A stretch of DNA of 64,000 nt from Linanthus parryae (lineage: Eukaryota > Streptophyta > Magnoliopsida > Ericales > Polemoniaceae): contig JALGPY010000004.1 in NCBI GenBank assembly GCA_023055425.1, forward strand, positions 62,333,718-62,397,717, in the 5' to 3' direction. Positions 56,901 through 64,000 of this stretch are shown here, piece by piece. The notes beneath the pieces are model-generated. The model did not search any database. It had not been told where the DNA came from and worked only from the letters and a program-made list of their open reading frames with translations. Made by a program: the position numbers and the translations under genes. Numbering within the stretch: the first letter of the stretch is position 1; every line of letters begins with the position of its first letter.

Positions 56901-59900
56901 GGGGCTGAGCTGAAGTTTTGTATTGCCCTATAGAGAATCTACCCTCGCACGCACTGTGCTGCCTTCACACCCGCAGTCCAGTTTTACCCTATGCCTCTGA
57001 GAATCAATTTAAAAATCCCTTCAGTGGTCACTCCACCAATTATTTATCAAGTGATAATCAAATATATCTGGTAGAATATAAAATGATTCTTGATCCTCTT
57101 CTCCACCATCCTCAACACATCTTCACATAGTTACAGGTAGTTATACACAAACATGCAACTACTTGTGGTGAATGATTAACTTCATGGCTTGAGGAAACAG
57201 GAGGAGCTAAACAATCACGACAATAGTTATTACATAGAGCAGACAAATTTGAAAACAGCAAGAGATTCATAGCCATAACAAAAGCCCCAAATTTTAACTA
57301 CAACTGTCGATAACAATACTCAACAGCCCAACTAAGCACCACATCCCAATGCCCTCACTACCTCCCTGAACGAACACTGAATCAAATACAAAAAGAAGCT
57401 AACCAAGCAAAGAACCCACCGTTTTACAACAGAGAAAATTCAAATTTCTCTTTTGGTCCATGCTAGAACTTGATCTCTGGAAGCATAAATCTAAAAACCT
57501 TATAGTGGTACAACGATGACGGACGACTTTGATGCCGACATATGGGAGTAGCAGTGTGCCCACCAATCCAACATCACTGGGAGTGGGGACTTCAGGACTG
57601 AAGGCTAAATTCAAAGATTTTGAATTGCCAGGGTAGATAGATATAGATAGCATTTTAGTAGATCCAATGGCACATATAACCATGTTAATGATACTAGAAT
57701 ACCAAACATAGCTATGTAACAACTGAGAAGGTTCCTGTCGATTCTGATAGACCTATATTCTTCTTGTGGCAGATGCTCATAGTTGTTTGATCTGGGTGGC
57801 TGATAAGTAGACTCCTTTTCCAGGACCATTCTCCTCCTATAAAGAGGTGTTCTCATTGACATCGATCAACTACCTGGTCAACGAATCAGCAGCGGCCGTC
57901 CTAGAAGACTATAACAGGAGTCATTTTCTTACTAGAGTTGCACTCGCAACCTTCCTTTATGATCCTCAAATCATATCAGTGCCATTTCATCATACCCTAA
58001 TTTTTTTCTACTCAAGTTATCTTACTCCTACTCAGAGCCCCTAATCAACTCCACAGCTGCACCATAAGGGTTAGGGGTACAAATTATCAAGAAGTAAATA
58101 GAACGTCAAGGGTAAGCTGGGGCTGTCGACGAACTGAGCGGCTCATGAGCCAGCTCAATCAAAACTCAACTTGTGTGTTGAAAGAGCCGAGTTAGAGCCC
58201 ACATTTAGGCTCGTTTTGTTGGAAGAGCTGAGTCAGAATCGAGGGAGGTTCGACTTGTAAGATTTAGAGTCGTCATATTTGTATTACTACATGTTTTATG
58301 ATGTAATATACAAGTATATACCTTGATTCATTACAAAATTTATATGAGTATGTTATGATGTCATAAAGTTATATATTTTGTCATATATAGTATCAATATG
58401 CATACAGCATTTATATTCTACACTTTCTCTCGTCATATATGATTCTTTCTTAGGTAAGCTTCAAAAACATACCTGTGGTAAGGGCTGAGTCCAGAACTCA
58501 TACTTATGGTTCATTTTATGTATCAAGACGTTGAATTTAACACGATATAATAATCCAGTGGTTCTCCGTCAGATTTTATAAGTTTATTCACTTTTAACAT
58601 ATTTACACAATATAATAAAATTAATATATACTATATTTTGTTTTGTACAAAAATTTAACAAAAGCGTCCTTTTCATTTCACCCCCTCGAATATCTCATCA
58701 TCAACAAAATTACCCAACAACAACACTGTACCACCACCACACTGGCACCATCACCACCAACAGCAACTGCAGCATGCTACAACGACCTGAGAGATCTGAT
58801 CATGGTTTTCTTGAACCTCTCAGTAGCTGTTGAATCGGAGTCCACTAATAGTTGGGTACTGTTGTCAACAACCTGATATGCCTTCCCTTGCCAAGCATCT
58901 TCAAAATCTGGATTTGTATTCACAATACCATTGTTGAGTTCTCCAAGCTCTGCCTTCAATGGGTTCGCTTGCTCTCTATGATCTCTGTTTTATGATAAAT
59001 AGATGGGGAATACTGGACTCGCAGTTCCGTTGTTGAAACACATTGCCGAAACCCATCAAATTTTAGTGACGAAACCGAAATTCTATGTCAGGAAACTCTC
59101 TAATAACACTCTGTTCAGTAGCAACCAAGATTTCTATTCTTGACCAAAGTTTCTTCTAATGCAAACCCCAAGAACAATTGGGTTTCTGTCCAACCCAGAA
59201 TTGAAGAGAAGATGGAGGAGAAGTCTGGCGAGTCTAGACTCAGGTGGGTGTCCGTGGTGCTGATGGATCTCTGCTCAGGTTCTGATTTTGGCGGACGGAA
59301 ACAGATCATGAACCACAGGTATGGTTTGTTATAAAAATGAAACACATGTATGCTATCTGGACTCGTCCAAAACCGCAGGTATCCTCTTCGAAGTCTGCCC
59401 TTTGTTCATATGAAAATTTTGATGATTATTATATTATCAAAAGATCCCTTCACAAATGACTTACAAAACTAATTTTATGTGAATTATTATTTTATTGAAC
59501 AATTTTCAAATACGAATGAACGGAAAGCTCGAGTACTCGGCTCATTTACACCCTAAGGGCAGGTATACTTACAAAAAACAATTAGGAATCAGGAAAAAAA
59601 CACAACTACTTGTTAGCACAGCTGTCAAGGACTCCCTTGAATCAATTCAGTTACTCTCTGGACTGCTCGAGTGCGAATAAAAAAGGGGCTTACAAGAGAG
59701 GGGTCTCTCTTGAATAGTCTGTAGTGAGAGCTGCCTCTGGGTACAGCATTCTCTCCTATTTTCTTTTATCTATCCATCTGCCTATTAGTAGTTGTTACTT
59801 AGCTTTGTTCTGACATCCTTTCAAATCTTCTGGTTTGTCATAGACTCATGTTCATCATTTAATTGTGAATAACAGAACCTAGTAAATTTGAGATGATTGT

Positions 59901-62529
59901 TATCATTGGGTCTGGACTTGACCCATCAAAGTCTTCACTAAAACTAACGGGTTGAGAAAGCAATTTTGTGTCCGTGCTTCACTTGAAGAAAATAAATTGG
60001 AGTCAAGCCAAGTGATAGAGGATACTTGAAGTGACCACCATTAAGTTATGCAATTCTAACTGTAGATTCAAATGGTCCAAGAAGCTAGTCAGATAGTGAC
60101 TCGTAAAGATTCGCTTGTACTTTTTTCGAAGTCTATAGAATAACATAATGTGCGAGCTGATATATTCATACTTTTAATAAAAAGAAAACTCAAATTTTTA
60201 GAAACTCGCACCCATAACTAGTGATTTGAAATTTGGCACATCTAAAATATAAGAATAATGAAGAGAAAGAAAGGCAGGTAGAGCAAGAAACTATAAGATG
60301 CCAAGGAGATTGAAAATAATGGGAAATTATTAGCCTTGGACTTAACATAAATGTACTAGTCATTTCAAAACTGAACATATGTTGCAGAACATTCTGAAAT
60401 ATAGGGAGTATTATTTCCCAGACTTGAGCTCTAACTCAATTAGACCTTTAGCTGAATCGATGGTCAATCATATGAATCGGATTGAATCGCAACTGAATCG
60501 TAAGATTCAGCCTCATGAATCGGGATTCAGATAAATTTTTGACAATTTAAGATTCACCGAGGGATTTGCATTGTTTCATGGGTGGATTGAATGGAATCAT
60601 AGGATACGGATCGTGAATTGTCCTAACAATTATACCTGTACCAAACAACAGTTATTAACCCCTGCTGGTATTATTATTACTTTACCCCCTCTTAATCCCT
60701 AGTTCCCTACACCAGACATCCTCAAAAGGCTTTTCCAGTATAAGCCGCCTCTGGCTTCAAACACCCAACTCTTCTATAGTCCTATATAAAATTCATATGC
60801 AGCATAAACAAATAAACATCAACCCTTCTGATTAAGCAGCCTGGCCTAACAATTAGTTCTAGCAGTTAATGTCATAGTTACCCTTGTTACATATATAGTT
60901 AAAGTGGATAGAGAAAGCAACAACTTCATTTTCATGTTCTCCATGATCCCGTGCTATAGCATTTCCTTTTACTAAAACCCCAACAAAAGGAAGAAAGAAT
61001 ATAACAAATGTTGACCATCCATATTAAATTGGTTGAGATGAGACAGACTTCTATTCTCTACCTATGTGAGACGAGATACTCCTTCAATCTTGACACATCA
61101 AGGTGCTTTATAGTGTGTGTTACACATAAGCCTCAACAATAAAACATATGTCAATATTGAAAGGAAAGTTCTTACGGATGTATCAGAATTATGCACTTTC
61201 GTCTGATAATAACCGGTGGAATTAATGGGCAAACACGCCAAAATCAAGTGAAGAAAGTAAATGTAAACCAATCAGGTCTAATCATTTTTCTTAGAATCTA
61301 TAACAGCTTGTTAACACAACAAAATCAAACGGGTTTCAGTAATGCTCGTGCTGACGATTCTTAGTGGCAAGAAAGGTGCATCTCTCTACAGCCAACACAC
61401 AAGGACAAATAGTGTCAATCAAATGCAAAAGGATCAGCTTCACTAATAACCCCATGCCATAGGAATAAAAGCATCTAGTATCTTCTGGTACTGCCGGATT
61501 CTTATTGAATGTACTCGTCTCAATTCCTTACATTTAAGATATACAATATGTGTAATGCACATCATTAGATTTTCGCAATTCTAAACAGCAAACGGGCGTC
61601 TTCACAATAACTAGAGTTGGCTACACGGATCAACTTCCTCTAGTTGTTCCTTCCAAAAGGTAGGTGGTCATCTAAGTTCAGACTAATTTAGGCACAATAA
61701 AAAAACATTCTCCATACAGACATGTGTAAACATCCACAATTGACAAGTTGACATGACCAAGTCACTTCAAGAAATTTTCTCGTTCTTGTTTGAGCTCTGC
61801 TGATGTCATTCCAAGGTTCTTCCTCTTGAAATCAATTGTATTTATTTCTTCTTTCTACTACAGCATAATATTGTTTGGTAATGCTTCGCTAAAGAGACCG
61901 ATGTTACTACAATAATTATCATGTACTAAAGTAATCGCACGCAGCAAAAATAGTTATCATGTACTGAATAAAGTTAAAACAATTGATATGATAACAAAGT
62001 ACTATTAGAAAGGCCAATGGATATTTGCATAGAGAAAATAACCTGAAATCGATAATAGCACGGGGAGCTGGGATAGCGCCGTATCCTCCGGCTATTGCTG
62101 CTCCAGAATCAAACAATGCAGACGAAGAAACCCCCCTTTGCATCTCATCTTTCTCCACTGCAAGACCCTGTTGACACATTAGACTACTAAATTTTTATAT
62201 TACCATAAAGGAAATGACAAATTGAAGTAAGAAAAGGGTCCAAACCTTGGCAACCAGTTCAAGAAGCTTGTTTGGAGGAGCTTCAACATTCAATGGTGTC
62301 ATGGTAGCTGAAGCAACTGCACTTGCAGCCTATAAAGTATAGTATCATGAACTCACACAACTTCAACCATCAAAATCGCTGACTTTCTGAAAAAATGTAA
62401 CAAAATTTTGGTTGTGGGTTTTACCTGATTAAGATTGTTGTCGCGTAGGTGGGCGACGATTAGGGCATTGACCTCGCGATACAGCTTCCCTTCCTGCAGA
62501 ACTGGCTCCAAGCCATTGCTCGTCTCCAT
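50910..62529 (-). CDS. CSTF50: Cleavage stimulation factor subunit CstF50 (WD40), 14 coding exons
   Basis: Exons, 5' to 3': 62529-62425, 62329-62246, 62167-62043, 56238-56166, 56091-56008, 55928-55842, 54896-54826, 54663-54612, 54525-54468, 52784-52684, 52551-52400, 51559-51451, 51198-51142, 51065-50910. All introns are GT-AG; the sum is 1,314 bases, 437 residues, no internal stop. Residues about 14-70 form the N-terminal dimerisation domain of the CSTF1 family. Seven WD40 repeats follow from about 127 to 437 (for example F-S-P-D-G-R-F-L-A-T-G-S-A-D-T-S-I-K-L near 137, S-K-D-G-S-I-R-I-W-D near 294, G-N-D-R-S-I-R-F-W-K near the end). CstF50 works in the nucleus in the CstF complex (with CstF64 and CstF77), which binds downstream of the poly(A) site and promotes pre-mRNA cleavage. 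Length is close to the Arabidopsis protein (about 430). Exon 3-4 joins across a 5.8-kb intron. Confidence 0.95.
52785..54467 (-). other. Intron 9 of CstF50
   Basis: 1,683 bases, GT-AG. Besides the hairpin at 53,177-53,235 it holds AT-rich sequence and a T run (about 54,284-54,301). No gene was recognised. Confidence 0.85.
53177..53235. repeat. Perfect 21-bp inverted repeat (hairpin) in intron 9 of CstF50
   Basis: Arms 53,177-53,197 and 53,215-53,235 are exact reverse complements, with a 17-base loop. A further partial copy of the arm (ATAAGTGTTTATTTTTATTT) lies at about 53,127-53,146. This looks like a MITE or fold-back remnant. Confidence 0.8.
56239..62042 (-). other. Intron 3 of CstF50, expanded to 5.8 kb
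   Basis: The exons on either side join as an AG|T serine codon, and the reading continues into A-V-H-N-T-K-G-S-S-K, matching the family. The intron holds a hAT-like region (58,118-59,555) and gene-like but unidentified stretches (57,862-57,614 and 58,959-58,777 on the minus strand; about 59,140-59,325 on the plus strand). The remaining 60-62 kb part is AT-rich and shows nothing recognisable. Most other introns of this gene are 75-250 bases. Confidence 0.85.
58118..59555. mobile_element. Possible hAT-like element inside intron 3 of CstF50
   Basis: The left end GGGGCTGTCGACGAACTGAG and its GAGC/GCTC-rich flank, and the right end around GCTCGAGTACTCGGCTCATT followed by TACACCCTA, resemble the ends of GAGCTCGG-rich hAT MITEs. 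The inverted match is partial and no 8-bp duplication was found, so the limits are guesses. Inside, 58,959-58,777 (minus) is a 60-codon open stretch with A-E-L-G-E-L-N-N-G-I-V that looks like protein-coding sequence of unknown origin. Confidence 0.35.
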
Positions 62530-63135
62530 CCCTACAAACCTAGAACCGCTCAAAAATAACCAAATCTTTATCAACTTGGAATGGGTTCGAATACTGGGTT
62601 TCTTAGAGAAAAAGGTGAAGAGGAGTCTTTGCTACGAGGCGAAAGCCGTAGTCGCCATTTCTTCGAGCTCTGTGACTCTGAGTGAAGTTTGGGAATCAGT
62701 GGGAAATTGCAATAGAAACTAAACACAGGGGAGTTATAAGGAAAAGAATCAATATTTTTAATTACATTCAGAGTTTCAGACCCCTGAAGTAAAGTCCTTA
62801 CTCTCTCGTGTGTCTCGTCCATAGTTAGTAAAATACGGGACGGAAATAAAATGTGGTACGGTACGTACGTATATTATACGATTTTATTTTAAAATTACGT
62901 TAGTAAAAGTTCGGCTTCAAAATACGGAATTTGATCTCTGTGAGGGGATTTCTTTTGATGTGAGTTTTTTTGGGGTTTTATCCCTTTTTGTAGCTAGTGC
63001 TGCTTAGCTAATCGGAGCCTCTCTCCCCTGTTTCTGTTCTATTATGTCGATCTTTTTTCTCTCAACAATCATCCATTTTCTTGATCTTGTTTTTAAAGTT
63101 CTTTCACCTATCGTTTATCCTTTGGGTCTGCTTCG
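62530..63135. other. 5' flank of CstF50 and presumed 5' UTR of the LINE
   Basis: The left part (to about 62,720) would contain the CstF50 5' UTR; no clear TATA box is seen on the minus strand. The right part from about 62,960 is T-rich and leads straight into the LINE ORF1, so it is probably LINE 5' UTR. The LINE start is not defined. Confidence 0.45.
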
Positions 63136-64000
63136 ATGGCGAACATGGAGTCTACCCGTCCAGATCTATCGCCAGTTTTGGAGCTAGAAGAAGATGAAGA
63201 AGCGGCGGTGGCGTCGTCTTCTCAGGTTTTGGTGGGTAAGTTGCTCTCGCAGAAAAAGCTCTCCGCGGCGATTGTCAAAAAGAATGTACAGGGCTTGTAG
63301 AAATTGAAAGAAGATATTTGGATTGAAATGTGGGAGAAGAACTGTTATATTTTTCGATTTCAAAGCAAATCTGATTGTGAAAGAGTTATGGCTGGTCTCC
63401 CTTGGAACATCACTAATGCTTTAATGATCTTGAAGAAATGGCCACCTAGAACTTCTCTAAAAGAAATAGACTTTTCTACGAGCCCGTTCTGGGTTCAGAT
63501 TTCAGGGCTGCCTCCAGCTTTCAAAACGAAGAAGAACGTCAGAAAAATTGGGGAGGTGGCTGGTGATCTGATTGATATTAATGAAGAGACAATTGGAAAA
63601 AATTCGAGCTCGCCTTATGTCCGGTTTCAAGTGCTGATCAAGGTGGAAAATCCTCTCCCTCAAGCTTTCTATTACAACAATAATGGTCGAAGACTCCGGC
63701 AAGGGTTCCATTACGAACACATAGGAGATTATTGTTATGATTGCGGCCGTTTGGGTCATATCGATAAGGACTGCTCCTTCTTACCGGAACATAGAAGAGG
63801 CTGCCAGGACTATGGGATGTTTCTTAGATGCACCCCTAAGAAGTATCGAAGCCTTAAACCGGCATGGTTGACACCTGAAGCGGAAAAGTTCCTCCGTATT
63901 TGGGGATCGTCAGTGCCGGAGTTTGATGAGGAAAGATTAGATGTTGATAATACACAGCCGAGTAAGCGCGTGGCGGATGGATCGAGGATGCTGAGATGTT
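63136..64000 (+). pseudogene. LINE ORF1 (DUF4283 and CCHC zinc knuckle), partial, with one nonsense codon
   Basis: From the ATG at 63,136 the frame is stopped at codon 55 by TAG (63,298-63,300), where related proteins usually have Trp, so probably TGG to TAG. Beyond it the same frame stays open to the window end (233 more codons). The DUF4283 core is visible as F-R-F-Q-S-K-S-D-C-E-R-V-M, L-P-W-N-I, I-L-K-K-W-P-P and F-W-V-Q-I-S-G-L-P. A zinc knuckle C-Y-D-C-G-R-L-G-H-I-D-K-D-C (C-x2-C-x4-H-x4-C, complete) lies at about 63,735-63,775. ORF1 proteins of plant L1-type LINEs bind the element RNA. ORF2 would lie beyond base 64,000. Confidence 0.85.

Noticed and set aside
57399..57862. Minus-strand open frames inside CstF50 intron 3 as an exon
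   Set aside because: The exon 3 to exon 4 join is already in frame and matches the family without extra residues; no homology was recognised.

Overview
This window is nuclear DNA of a flowering plant, probably a eudicot. It holds a 14-exon gene with GT-AG introns, an intronless PPR gene, Ty1/copia and Ty3/gypsy LTR retrotransposons primed by plant initiator-Met and Asp tRNAs, plant-type MITEs, a SINE-like element and LINE pieces. No prokaryotic or organellar gene arrangement, CRISPR array, rRNA gene or convincing tRNA gene was seen.

Layout. 1-2.6 kb: the LTR plus an open 670-codon gag-protease frame of a minus-strand Ty3/gypsy element (G1) that leaves the window at base 1. 3.45-4.75 kb: an old solo copia LTR. 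4.95-5.66 kb: a LINE remnant. 6.0-17.5 kb: a degraded minus-strand SIRE/Maximus-like copia element (A) that carries a solo LTR of another copia family, with target duplication GAAGG. 17.5-41.45 kb: a nest of three elements. A decayed gypsy copy (G2, related to G1) was cut by a chromovirus-type solo LTR (37.3-40.5 kb) and by copia element C (19,167-36,436, duplication GTTAG). The 3' LTR of C was in turn cut by a young Athila-like element B (19,268-28,212) that encodes only Gag and protease. 41.85-43.52 kb: a MULE-like element, a SINE-like element and a hAT MITE in a row, just upstream of a gene.

Genes. The two host genes are an intronless PPR gene, probably PNM1 (43,723-45,306, plus), and the gene for cleavage stimulation factor CstF50 (50,910-62,529, minus). 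For CstF50 all 14 coding exons could be reconstructed, giving 437 codons that join in frame. As I recall, their Arabidopsis counterparts are near neighbours (At5g60960 and At5g60940), so this looks like conserved microsynteny and supports both names. Between them lie a hAT MITE with a perfect 8-bp duplication, a processed pseudogene of a GSK3/shaggy-like kinase with poly(A) and a 10-bp duplication, and Stowaway-like fold-back sequences. The third intron of CstF50 has swollen to 5.8 kb. A LINE ORF1 with one early stop codon starts at 63,136 and runs off the right end.

The two host genes act separately: CstF50 in nuclear mRNA 3'-end formation, PNM1 probably in mitochondrial and nuclear RNA metabolism. 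Everything else is mobile-element sequence or its debris. The most unusual signals are a 16-bp palindrome scattered about 20 times through element A, the Gag-protease-only design of element B, the D-G-G protease motif shared by both gypsy copies, and a displaced integrase active-site segment in element A.
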